Shown here in pieces: positions 1 to 10,300 of a stretch of 64,000 nt of DNA. The translations under genes and the position numbers were made by a program. This stretch comes from PNON01 sp964387025. GTDB taxonomy: Bacteria > Chloroflexota > Anaerolineae > Anaerolineales > Anaerolineaceae. The notes beneath the pieces are model-generated. The model did not search any database and had not been told where the DNA came from. It saw only the letters and a list, made by a program, of their open reading frames with translations. The stretch spans positions 186,001 through 250,000 of the forward strand of contig CAYLUZ010000004.1 in the NCBI GenBank assembly GCA_964387025.1, read 5' to 3'. The stretch's first letter is position 1; every line of letters begins with the position of its first letter.

Positions 1-642
1 GGTAATGTCAATTTTTCCGATGGTTAGAAACCCGTTTACAAATGCTAAATTGCATATGATTGGTATAAATGCACCGATAAGAATGAGTAAAGTCTGATGA
101 AAGAGTAACCGCAGCCGTTGGATTGCTTTGACAACAAGAATAACCATTCCCACAGCAGTGAGAACATAGGAATATATGTATCCAACCCAGTTGAAGAAGC
201 CAAAATCCCATTCCAAAATAGGTAGATCCCCCTGGGTTATCAGACGAAAATTAGTGCCATACCAATGATGCAAGGGGTTGCTCCAACCTGCCAGGCATAC
301 TATGAGCGGAATAATGAAGACACCGATCATAATCCACATGTATCTACCTTTTGAAAAATCCAGTTGGAGGTTAGCCCAGTTTAACGAGAATATAAGCCAG
401 GAAGGCCCAATGAGATTAGCGCCTAAAATGGAGATGTAATAAAAGAGCAGAGTTATATCGAGGTTGTGACTGGTAAACTGGAGAGTATATGGAATGGCAT
501 ATCCCAGGATTGCAGCCATAATGAACACCAGGGAAACTGCCCCGGGAGTCGACCTGTGTTTTAAGGCGTAAGTAATGATCGTCAGGCAAATTATTGCTGT
601 CGCAAGTGTGATGATATAGATTATGAGGTGCGAAGGATCCAT
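1..642 (-). CDS. 7TM sensor N-terminal region (HisKA_7TM-like), partial
   Basis: Open reading frame on the minus strand from ATG at 642 running off the left edge (214 codons visible, no stop). I translated it by hand. It begins MDPSHLIIYIITLATAII and shows about six hydrophobic segments. The stretch after the third one, with PLIVCLAGWSNPLHHWYG, matches the pattern of the 7TM N-terminal domain found on many histidine kinases and other signalling proteins. The output domain lies outside the window. It is the last visible gene of the minus-strand sensory operon, 66 nt after the HD-GYP gene. Family call moderately sure; full function unknown. Confidence 0.7.
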   Translation of the reverse strand, partial: MDPSHLIIYIITLATAIICLTIITYALKHRSTPGAVSLVFIMAAILGYAIPYTLQFTSHNLDITLLFYYISILGANLIGPSWLIFSLNWANLQLDFSKGRYMWIMIGVFIIPLIVCLAGWSNPLHHWYGTNFRLITQGDLPILEWDFGFFNWVGYIYSYVLTAVGMVILVVKAIQRLRLLFHQTLLILIGAFIPIICNLAFVNGFLTIGKIDIT

Positions 643-708
643 GCGTTTATCCTATTTCTTCGTTCGTGATTCACAAGTTCTACAAAAAATGTAAATTTAT
701 TTTCTACT

Positions 709-3156
709 TTACCTGTACAGTTTTAGAAATAAATCCACCACTTTGGGGTCGAATTGTTTACCGGCTTGTTCACTTAAATACCTCATCACAGCATCTTCTG
801 TCCAGGCCGGGCGATAAGGGCGGTCGGAGGATAACGCATCCCAAACGTCCACGACTGCAAATATTCTTGCAGTAATGGGTATGTTCTCTCCGCTAAATCC
901 ATGCGGGTAACCTGAGCCGTCCCAGCGTTCATGGTGAAAATAAGGGATATCCAATGCAGGTAACAAGTATGGAATATTAGCCAGCAATCTGTAAGCGTAA
1001 GCGGGATGCTGACGCATGATCACCCATTCATCATCAGTCAATGGTCCAGGTTTAAGGAGGATGCTATCCGGAATTCCCATTTTTCCTATGTCATGCAGCA
1101 ATGCTCCACGCTGAATGTGGGTCATCTCGTGTGGATCAAGACCCATGGATTTGGAAATTTCAAGAGTCCGTTGAACCACCCGCTGGCTGTGACCGGCTGT
1201 TTCCCTTTCCCGCATTTCGAGTGCCAGAGACCAGCCCTGCAGTGTTGCATCATAGGCGACGATGAGTTCTTCAGCTGTTTTTCGCAGCGCATCATCTGAT
1301 AGTTTCTGGTCTTCAGCCACGGATAATAACGCTCTACGGGACTGGTCTGCTTCTCTCAGCATCCGTTGCAATTCGTGTTGTGTGTTTGCCATCACTTCTT
1401 CAACCCGTTTTCGGTCGCTTATGTCCCGGCTAACACCGCGTACTTCTATATGTCCACTTTCTTCATTGCGATAGAAATTTGTGATCGCTTCCGTCCAAAC
1501 AACTGAACCATCCTTCCGTGGCTGCGGAACTTCATCTGTAAAAAACTTATCGGGCGAGAATTCACCTTTATCAAACGAGATATATCTTTCTCGAATTAAT
1601 CTACTTAAAGATTCTTGGGTTTCTTTTGCAAATGATTCACTTACAGATTGAGCTAGCACCTCTTCAACCGTATAACCCCGCATCCTTTCGACTGAAGGGC
1701 TGACATACCGAAATTTCATTGTATCTATATCCAAAATCCAGACGACATCCTTGATGCTCTCAGTTAATAATCGGTATTCCTCACGACTGTTGTGTAAATT
1801 ATTTTCTGAATTTTTAATTTCGGTAACATCCCTGGATATACCCAGAACCATTTCCACGTTTCCATCAATATCTTTTACGGGAGACAAGCGTAAATCCAGG
1901 TATACTCTACCATCCACACTCTCCCAGTCAAAAAGTAATTGTGTCGATTCTCCGGTTAGAAATACTTTCCGAATATCCCTTTCCCACAGTTCGCACATCT
2001 CTTCGCTGAAACCCGCTTCCCGGTGTGTTTTTCCTATTATGTCTTTTTCAGTTAACCCGGAAACTTTAAAGCCGGCGGAATTCATGTATATATGCCGGCT
2101 TTCCTGATCGTATAGCATGATGTAGTCCTGGCTGCTTTCGGCTAACCCCCGGAAACGGGATTCGCTTTTTAGGAGATCTTTTGAAAATTCTTTCTGGCGG
2201 GTGACATCAATGTGAGATCCGATTAACCGGACGGCTTTCCCAACATTATTTCGATGGATAAAGCCAGTTTCAAGGATCCATCTGTAGGTACCATCTTTGT
2301 GCTGCATCCGGTATTCAATTTCGTATTTATCATGATCGCTATGAATACATTCTTCTATGGCTGTAATGGCTTTACTTTTATCATCGGGATGAAGCCGCTT
2401 TTCCCATTCCACACTGTCATCAGGAATTTCGTGATCTTCAAAACCCAACTGTTGTTTCCATTCGGCAGATAATTTGACCTGTTGCGTTTCAAGGTTTCTG
2501 TCAAATAAGCCGATATTTCCTGATTCTATTACCAGACGGAGCCGTTCTTCGCTAGTCGCCAGCTCCTCGGTTGTTCGTTCCCGACGTAAATGATTGACCA
2601 TCAGTAAACCAAGAAAAGATGTTCCAAGCGGGTATATTATCATTACTGGTAAGCTGATATTACCAAGAATTTTCACAGCCGTGGGCCAGGGCAATAAGAA
2701 AGCGCAGCCAAGCATGGTAAGGTGAACAATGATCCCGAAACCATACAGCTTTAACCAGGAGATCTGTATTATTTTCTCTTTGAGAACATGACGCCAGAGG
2801 ATGCCAATTAATCCGGAAGAGATAATGACAGCTACACCCATAATAGTTGCTGCACCGCCTTGATGAATCCTGAAGGCAGCTGTCATGAGGATAGCGATCA
2901 CTGTCGGGAAGAGTCCGAAAAATAATCCGGAAATTGCGAGCAGAATTGACCGGGTATCAAATACAATCCCTGGCGCCAGGACCCAGGGTGAAAGCATTAT
3001 GCCAATTCCAATTCCACCGATCAGAAAACCTTGTGGTATTTGTCCCGGCCTAAACTTGCTGCCCGGGAGTCGGAATTTGGCAATATCAAAAAGAAGGGCA
3101 ATAGTTATTAATAATGCTACATTATGGATCAGCGTTAAAGTTCCAGCTTCATTCAT
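709..3156 (-). CDS. 5TM receptor, PAS x3, HD-GYP cyclic-di-GMP phosphodiesterase
   Basis: An 815-aa membrane signalling protein. Residues about 1-195 form a 5TM receptor domain of the LytS/YhcK type. Three PAS/PAC units follow (each closing on an IDVTRQK, RDVTEIK or RDISDRK type motif), then a C-terminal HD-GYP domain with HDIGK near residue 690 and HHERWDGSGYP near 745, the metal and GYP signatures of cyclic-di-GMP phosphodiesterases. A frame opens further upstream at 3198, but I chose ATG 3156: it has AGGAG seven bases ahead and overlaps the preceding stop in ATGAATGA, which suggests translational coupling. The likely role is to turn membrane and PAS-sensed cues into cyclic-di-GMP breakdown. 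Specific ligands cannot be read from sequence. Confidence 0.9.
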   Translation of the reverse strand: MNEAGTLTLIHNVALLITIALLFDIAKFRLPGSKFRPGQIPQGFLIGGIGIGIMLSPWVLAPGIVFDTRSILLAISGLFFGLFPTVIAILMTAAFRIHQGGAATIMGVAVIISSGLIGILWRHVLKEKIIQISWLKLYGFGIIVHLTMLGCAFLLPWPTAVKILGNISLPVMIIYPLGTSFLGLLMVNHLRRERTTEELATSEERLRLVIESGNIGLFDRNLETQQVKLSAEWKQQLGFEDHEIPDDSVEWEKRLHPDDKSKAITAIEECIHSDHDKYEIEYRMQHKDGTYRWILETGFIHRNNVGKAVRLIGSHIDVTRQKEFSKDLLKSESRFRGLAESSQDYIMLYDQESRHIYMNSAGFKVSGLTEKDIIGKTHREAGFSEEMCELWERDIRKVFLTGESTQLLFDWESVDGRVYLDLRLSPVKDIDGNVEMVLGISRDVTEIKNSENNLHNSREEYRLLTESIKDVVWILDIDTMKFRYVSPSVERMRGYTVEEVLAQSVSESFAKETQESLSRLIRERYISFDKGEFSPDKFFTDEVPQPRKDGSVVWTEAITNFYRNEESGHIEVRGVSRDISDRKRVEEVMANTQHELQRMLREADQSRRALLSVAEDQKLSDDALRKTAEELIVAYDATLQGWSLALEMRERETAGHSQRVVQRTLEISKSMGLDPHEMTHIQRGALLHDIGKMGIPDSILLKPGPLTDDEWVIMRQHPAYAYRLLANIPYLLPALDIPYFHHERWDGSGYPHGFSGENIPITARIFAVVDVWDALSSDRPYRPAWTEDAVMRYLSEQAGKQFDPKVVDLFLKLYR

Positions 3157-6100
3157 TATCAGGCTCCTGGGTAAAGGAATAACGTGGAGCAGAACCAACT
3201 TTTTTTAACAACTCATTTACTTCATGTTTCAATTCCATCACTCGGGTTTCGCGTCCCAATGTGACTGAGTTCCAGCGGCGTAATTCTTCCAACTGCTGCT
3301 GGATCTGGGTTTCAGCCTGCTGCCGGTCTGTAATATCATGGATGATCGAAAATAAAATCTTCTTATTATTAACCTCGATCGGTGATGAGTGCACTTCCAC
3401 TGTTCTTACCTCGCCATTTACTAGACGGTGGGGGAAAATGAGCACATCCGAGTTCTCCTCAAGGATGGATTTCATTGCTTGATTAACCTTTTCCTTTGGC
3501 AAGAGATTTATGTCGCCAATTTGCATGCTGCGCAGCTGTTCCAGCGAATATCCATAGAATCGGCTGGCAGCTGCATTTGCATCCATGATCTTTCCTGTTA
3601 ACGGGTCGATCAATAACATAGTGGCATTATGCTCTGCAAACATCTGGCGGAAACGTTGTTCACTTTCCTGCAACGCTGATTCAGCCACTTTACGTTCATC
3701 CAATTCTTTTTGAATAACAGAATAAAGCTGAGCATTTTTTATTGCTATGGTGGCCAATCTCGCAAATTGGGATAAGATTTCGAGTGATTCGGGTTCGAAT
3801 ACTTTTCCTGAAGAAGGATCGTATGCCATCTCGAGTACCCCAATAACCACATTATCCGATATCAATGGAACCCCGGCGACTGAATTTACTTCGTTTTCTT
3901 TATATCCTTTTATCCTACCTTCCCAGTGATCGTAGTCATTGATGATTAATGGTTTACCACTCTGCCAAATAATCCCGGCAACACCCTCCCCCGGTTGAAC
4001 CGGGAAGCTCATCGAATCTTCGGTCGCTCCTTTACCGACCCTGGGCAGCATTTGTCCGGTCTCCGGATCAAGTAGATTAAGAAAACACCAGGGAGTTTGC
4101 ATAAATTGGCCGGTACGTTTGGTAAGGTTCTCAAGAAGCAGTTTCAAGTCTAACTGTGAGATCAATTCGAAGGTTGTTTCCTGCAAAGCTGCCAGGTAAT
4201 CATTTCGACGTTTTAATTCCTCGGCAGCCTTTTTCCGTTCCGTAATATCGCGTATCAAGGAGATGAATACTTCACCTTTCGGGGTCATAACTTTGGCTAC
4301 GCTCACTTCCACTGGTATGCGCCTGCCATCGGAACGCAGGTTTAGCTTTTCAAAAGGTTTATTGCCGTACTCATTCAATTCAGAAATCACAATTTGATTG
4401 GTGGTAGAACGGATTTCAGGCGCCTGTAGGTCAGACACGCGCATCTTTAATAGTTCTTCCTGGGAGTACCCCATCATTTCACAGAAACGGGAATTTACCT
4501 GGAGAATTTGATCATCTGAATTATCGATATGGATACCGTCATTTGCGTGTTCAAGAATGAAACGAGACCATTCGTCGCTTAGACGAAGAGAGTCAACCAT
4601 CTGTTTTCGTTCAGTGATATCCTGTTTGATGGCGATAAAGCGGCTGATCTTGCCATTCGAATCAGATATTGGCGTGATCGTCATTTCTTCGGTGTAAAGT
4701 GTTTTATCTTTTCTCTGGTTGATCAGCTCTCCATTCCAGACCTCGCCTGAAAGGATTGTCTTCCACATTTTTTCATAAAATTCAGCCTGGTGTTTACCGG
4801 ATTTCAAAAGCTCACGTGGGTTTTTCCCTATTGCCTCTGAGATATCATAGCCGGAGAGTTGAGAAAATGCAGTATTTGCCCACTCAATGGAACCATCAAG
4901 ATTTGTAATGACAATGGCATTTGCTGCGGCATTTAAGGCAGTGGATTGTAAATGGATAGCTTCCTCTGCCTTTTTATATTCAGAAATATCTTTCGCGATC
5001 GAGATAAGGCATTGTTCCCCATCGATATCAATTGTCCGGGCTGACAGAAGGCAATTAATCAGGCTTCCACTTTTTTTATGGAATATTATTTCCAGGTTTG
5101 TTATCTCACCGTTTCTTTTCATGGCTTGTGATAATTGCTTGCGATCATCCGGATTTGGCCAGATATTAAGTTCAGTAGAGGTCTTTCCAATGACTTCTTC
5201 AGGAGAGAATCCAAATACTTTGGTATAACCTTCATTCACATCAAGGATTTTGCCGTCTTTCAAAGTAGAAATGCTGATCGCATCCGGAGTTGTTTGAAAT
5301 ATATTGATAAATTTATTCTCAAGACTGCGATGATAGTCTTCTTCTTTCTTTCTTTCCGTGATATCCTGCACGATCCCGGAAAGATTAACAGCTTTCCCTG
5401 TCTCATCCAGTTTAACTTCACCAGCCTCTGCCCACACATCGCGGATCGAATTATCGGGCAGAACCACCCGATATTCCATTGGAATCGGTTTCCCTTCATT
5501 TACCACTGATGAATTTGATTCATTCACCTTGGTAATATCGTCCGGGTGTATTCTGAGCGGGATCACATCATCCAGTTTCCCGGTGAAGCTTTCCTTGTCA
5601 ACACCAAAGATGCGATACATCTCATCCGACCACGTCAGCTTATCCTCTCTGATGTTCCAATTCCAACTGCCTACATGTGAAATTGCCTGGGCTTTGTTGA
5701 GCGCTTCCGTGGACTGCTGAAGGGAATTTTCTTCCTCCTTCCTTCGGGTGATATCAATAAAGATGGTTGCAAATTGACCGGGTTTCGGGCAATATGCCAG
5801 GACCTCAAAGTATTTCGATAATGGAGCAGCGTAATGTTCAAATTGCGTGGGATTGCCGGTGAGCGCAACATGGCCGTAAGTCTCTATCCAGAAAGGCTCA
5901 ATTTCCGGCATTAATTCTTTGATTGTTTTTCCGATATTCTTGTTCGCCGCCAGCCCGGTCATTTGTTCAAATGCCGGGTTCATTTCCAGGAAACGGTAAT
6001 CCACCGGTTTACCATCCGCATCCAGGATAATCTCATGCAGCGCAAGCCCGGTTACCAGATTCTCAAACAGCTTTCGGTATTTCTCTTCGTTTTCGCTCAG

Positions 6101-7354
6101 CTGGTCCTGGATCTTTTTTCTTTCCACCATTTTCCAAACAGAATCCATCATTAATGATAGCTGGAGAATATCGGATTGGTTGTAATTATTTTCCTTGTTG
6201 GCAACCCCGACCACTGCAACAATTGCGTTGTCAACGAAAACTGGAACTGTAAGAAATTTGGAAAGAGTTGCATGCCCGTCAGGATAACCCTTTTTCAAGG
6301 GGTGCATGGAATGAAAATCGTTATCCATGATCGGTTTGCGCTGCCTGACAGCTTCTCCCCAGAAACCGGTCTGCTCTAACTGATATTCTGTTTGTTGTTC
6401 CAGGATTGTGCATTCCTTCATCACTTCTCTTGACCAGGTATTCAAAGTAAATTTCCGGGAGGCTTCATCGTAATAATAGATGTACCCGATCTTGCTATTG
6501 GTCAATTCAATAGCCTTGGTGAGTGAGTAATCCAGCAGGTCCTGTGTGTTCTTCGCTTTGTAATGTGAAATATCAACCAGGATGTGGAGCCGGTTTTCAT
6601 TGATCTCAGCTTGCCGCTGAGCAAGTTTTCTTTCAGTGATATCCCGTACAATCCCCTGCAGGTTTCCATCTTCCAACACTTTACCGCTGATTTCGACATC
6701 GAAGAGGGTTCCATCTTTTCGCACCAGGCGTCTTTCCATTCTGATGGGTGTAGTTTTATAAGACTCGGGTAATGGAGAAGGATGTTCAAGAGAAGTTATA
6801 TCCTCATTAAAATCCTGCATATTGCGTTTCAGCATTTCTTCACGGGTGTAACCGAACATTTCACATCCGGCAGAATTCACTTCAATAAAATCACCCTCGT
6901 TGTTCAGTAAAAATATCCCATCAGAAGCTTGTTCGATAAGAGACCGATATTTTGATTCACTTACTTTTACCTGGTGATCCAATTGATGTTTGAACAAAGC
7001 CATTTCTATAGTGGCTGTCAGTTCCCTTTCCGGAACTGGTTTGACCAGGTAGCCGTAGGGTGCGGCGAATTTAGCCTCTTCTAATATGGGATCCTGTGAA
7101 AAACCGGTTAAAAATATGACCGGTGTACCTGTGGTTTCTGCAATTTTCTCCGCAGCTGTAATACCATTCATCTTCCCGCTGAGTTCGATATCCATTAGTA
7201 CAATCGATGGTTTCAAGTTACCCACTGCAATGACAGCCTCTTCACCAGAAGGAATCGTTTTAAGAACCTGGTATCCCTGCCTTTTTAGCAGATCTTCGAG
7301 ATGGATGGCAAGTATGCCGTCATCTTCCACAATGAGAACCGACGATTTTGTCAT
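3149..7354 (-). CDS. Response regulator receiver with tandem PAS/GAF domains, no output enzyme
   Basis: A 1401-aa protein starting with a CheY-like receiver: acidic pair D11/D12, phosphoacceptor D55 in VLMDIEL, and a KP motif near residue 105. It is followed by PAS, GAF (near 260-410), five PAS units, a second GAF (near 1040-1200) and a last PAS. The C-terminus is a coiled coil with RRWNSVTLGRETRVMELK, a motif common at the end of PAS proteins. I see no kinase, GGDEF, EAL, HD or DNA-binding domain, so it probably acts as a phospho-regulated sensor or scaffold. Its ATG overlaps the stop of the upstream kinase as ATGA, with GAGAGGG as ribosome site. It is the obvious partner of that kinase. Confidence 0.9.
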   Translation of the reverse strand: MTKSSVLIVEDDGILAIHLEDLLKRQGYQVLKTIPSGEEAVIAVGNLKPSIVLMDIELSGKMNGITAAEKIAETTGTPVIFLTGFSQDPILEEAKFAAPYGYLVKPVPERELTATIEMALFKHQLDHQVKVSESKYRSLIEQASDGIFLLNNEGDFIEVNSAGCEMFGYTREEMLKRNMQDFNEDITSLEHPSPLPESYKTTPIRMERRLVRKDGTLFDVEISGKVLEDGNLQGIVRDITERKLAQRQAEINENRLHILVDISHYKAKNTQDLLDYSLTKAIELTNSKIGYIYYYDEASRKFTLNTWSREVMKECTILEQQTEYQLEQTGFWGEAVRQRKPIMDNDFHSMHPLKKGYPDGHATLSKFLTVPVFVDNAIVAVVGVANKENNYNQSDILQLSLMMDSVWKMVERKKIQDQLSENEEKYRKLFENLVTGLALHEIILDADGKPVDYRFLEMNPAFEQMTGLAANKNIGKTIKELMPEIEPFWIETYGHVALTGNPTQFEHYAAPLSKYFEVLAYCPKPGQFATIFIDITRRKEEENSLQQSTEALNKAQAISHVGSWNWNIREDKLTWSDEMYRIFGVDKESFTGKLDDVIPLRIHPDDITKVNESNSSVVNEGKPIPMEYRVVLPDNSIRDVWAEAGEVKLDETGKAVNLSGIVQDITERKKEEDYHRSLENKFINIFQTTPDAISISTLKDGKILDVNEGYTKVFGFSPEEVIGKTSTELNIWPNPDDRKQLSQAMKRNGEITNLEIIFHKKSGSLINCLLSARTIDIDGEQCLISIAKDISEYKKAEEAIHLQSTALNAAANAIVITNLDGSIEWANTAFSQLSGYDISEAIGKNPRELLKSGKHQAEFYEKMWKTILSGEVWNGELINQRKDKTLYTEEMTITPISDSNGKISRFIAIKQDITERKQMVDSLRLSDEWSRFILEHANDGIHIDNSDDQILQVNSRFCEMMGYSQEELLKMRVSDLQAPEIRSTTNQIVISELNEYGNKPFEKLNLRSDGRRIPVEVSVAKVMTPKGEVFISLIRDITERKKAAEELKRRNDYLAALQETTFELISQLDLKLLLENLTKRTGQFMQTPWCFLNLLDPETGQMLPRVGKGATEDSMSFPVQPGEGVAGIIWQSGKPLIINDYDHWEGRIKGYKENEVNSVAGVPLISDNVVIGVLEMAYDPSSGKVFEPESLEILSQFARLATIAIKNAQLYSVIQKELDERKVAESALQESEQRFRQMFAEHNATMLLIDPLTGKIMDANAAASRFYGYSLEQLRSMQIGDINLLPKEKVNQAMKSILEENSDVLIFPHRLVNGEVRTVEVHSSPIEVNNKKILFSIIHDITDRQQAETQIQQQLEELRRWNSVTLGRETRVMELKHEVNELLKKVGSAPRYSFTQEPDNE

Positions 7355-10300
7355 AATTCCCTCTCTTTAGTATTAAACCTGATCATAAACCGTGTTCCCC
7401 GGGATTTATCCAGTTCAATTTCACCGCCCAATTGGTGCTCTCCGAGCATTCTTACCAAACGCAATCCCAGCGAATTCGCCTCCCGCCAGTCTATGTTTTT
7501 TGGTAAGCCGACCCCGTTATCTGATACAACCAGGGTATATGTGGAATCTTCCTGATCCACGGATACCCTTATTTCGCAAATATTTTCGCCGCGCACACCT
7601 GGTTTTCCATCAGGGAAGGCATATTTTAATGCGTTGGTAACCAATTCATTAACGATCAATCCACAGGGTACCGCTATATCCAGGCTTAGTTCAATGCCTG
7701 AAGCTTCCATTTTGGTAGTGATCTCCATTCCATAATCAAAGGATGTCCGTAAATGAGAAATGAAGGATTTTAAGTAGTCCTGAAAATCTATCCTGGCCAG
7801 GTTCTCTGAGCGGTATAATTTTTCATGCACAGTGGACATGGCTTTAATGCGGTTGCTCAGATCAATTAATAACTTTCCCGCATTTGGGTCCGCCGTGTTT
7901 TGGCGTTCCATTTCTAATAGCCCGAGAATGGCGGCGAGGTTGTTCTTTACCCGGTGGTGGACTTCGCGGAGCAGGACATCTTTTTCTGCCAGGGAAGCCT
8001 GCAAGGTATCCTGCAACCTTTTTCTTTCGGTGATATCCATATTCGCACCAATATAACCGGAAATTTCTCCTTCCTCATTCTTCATGGGAGTTGCCAAACC
8101 ATACACCCATGTGATCTTTCCTTCCGGGGTTATAAACCGGTATTCCAATCCCCAGTTACCATGTGATTCAACCATTCGGTTCCAGGCAGCCCAGACTTTC
8201 TCCTTATCCTCAGGGTGAAGAGCGTTGCTCCAACCATAACCAAGTGCTTCTCGTAAACTTACGCCAGCAATTTCAAGCCACTTTTGGTTGGCATATTGGC
8301 ATTCGCCCAGTTTGCTGGTCATGTAAACACCTATTGGCAACAATTCTGACAGGATACGGAAGCGGGATTCACTCTCAAGAAGTTTGATTTCCGTTAATTT
8401 AATATCAGTAATATCTGTGCATGTACCGATGAACCCCATAAACTGCCCCTCTGGAGTGAAACGTGGAACACCAACATCGAGCACCCAGCGGAAAACACCA
8501 TCCGCCCTCCGTAACCGGTATTCTTGTGAATAGGTCACCTGCTTATCTATTGAGCTGCTAAAGATTTGCCAGCATTGGTCAAAATCATCAGGGTGAATAT
8601 TATCTGCCCAACCGTTCCCTATTTCCTGCTCCAAGTTCCTGCCGGTAAAGTCCAGCCAGGGTTTATTGAAATAGTCACATAGTTTATCAGTTCCAGCTGT
8701 CCAGATGAGCACCGGGGCTGTGTCTGCCATATTTCTAAACCGGGCTTCGCTTTCCTGTAATTTTTCTTCAGCGAGCTTGGCTTCAGTAACATCCTGCAGA
8801 CTACCGGTGATCTTGGTCACATTTCCGTTATTATCGAAAGTCGGTGTTCCAATTTCATGTACGTAACGGGTCTCGCCGTCAAGGGTGATGATTCGGTAGG
8901 TGATATCCATCTTCGATCCGGTTTGCTTGGATTCTATAAAATGGTCATGTTCATATTTTGCATCATCCGGATGGATCAATGACTGGAATTCACCAAAAGC
9001 TGGCGGGGGTAAATTTTCATCCATTGCAAAAATGCGATACATTTCTTTGGTCCAATACCTTGAACTATTCTCAAAATCGACAATATAGCTTCCCAATCGA
9101 GCGATATTTTGGGATTCTTCCAAGAGCTTCTGATGTTTTATTAGCTCAGCTTCTGCCTGCTTCCGTTCGGAGATATCAATTGTATATCCAGCCAGTAATT
9201 TCCGATCACGCTGTTGGATTGGGAACTTGATGGTGGTGTAATTGTGATCGTTTAGTTTTTCATCCAATTGCAAAACTTTGCCTTTTTGGACTACTTCCCA
9301 ATCATCAGCAGTGATCTTTGCGGCGAACTCAGCCGGGAACAACTCTCCCATGGTTTTCCCTACCATTTCCCAGCTGGGAATGCCAATCATCTTGTTATAA
9401 TTATCACTAACCTGTAAAACACGGCTTTCAGTGGCAGTTACTTCCTTGATAAAAGTGTAGATGGGAGAGTTGCTGATGAAGAGTGAGAGCATCTCCTGGT
9501 TTTCTTGCAGCGCTGCTTCTGCTTCCTTGCGTTCTGTAATGTCCTGATGGGTCCCATACATCATGAGAGGTTTGCCGTCATCAGACCACTTTGTGACCTT
9601 CCCTCTGTCGATCACCCAGACCCAATGTCCATCTTTATGCCGCATCCTGAGTTCACACTCATAATAATCCGGCTCACCTTTAAAATGCTTTTCCTGCAGG
9701 GCCGAAGAGATCTTAAGATCATCCGGATGGACGATCTTAAGCCATGTCTCATAGGTTGTCGGTGAGATCTCATCCAATGTGTAACCGATCATTTCAGCCC
9801 AACGATCATTGAATATGTTTTCGCCGGTTTCAATGTTCCATTCCCACGTGCCGGCATTTGTAGCCGTAATGATGTCTGCCAAACGCAGTCTTTCCAAGGC
9901 GAGGTTTACCTGCGTCAGCCTCTGTTCGGTGATATTGTGGATGAATACCTGGAATATATCCCTGGATGGTACATGAGTGGAGATGATCTCCACATCAATT
10001 ATTTGACCATCTTTGCACCTGTGTCTTGCTTCGAACCTGTCAGAGCCCTTCCTGATTGTTTCCGCGATGTGATGCGCAACCATTTCCGGTGTTTCAATTA
10101 CATCAATGTCAGATACTTTCAACTTCAGGAGTTCTTCGGGTTGATAACCCAGCATCTGGCAATACGCCGGGTTGGCTTCCAGTATCGCCCCGGATGCATC
10201 ATTGATGAAGAAGCCATCGAGAGAGGTGCTGATCAAGGTTTGGAATTGCTCTGAAGATTCGCGTATACTCTGCTCTGCGTTTTTGCGCTCAGTAATGTCC

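Noticed and set aside
3149..3198. A 50-base overlap between the REC-PAS and HD-GYP genes as a possible frameshift
   Set aside because: The downstream gene has a better start at 3156 with AGGAG, leaving a normal 8-base overlap.
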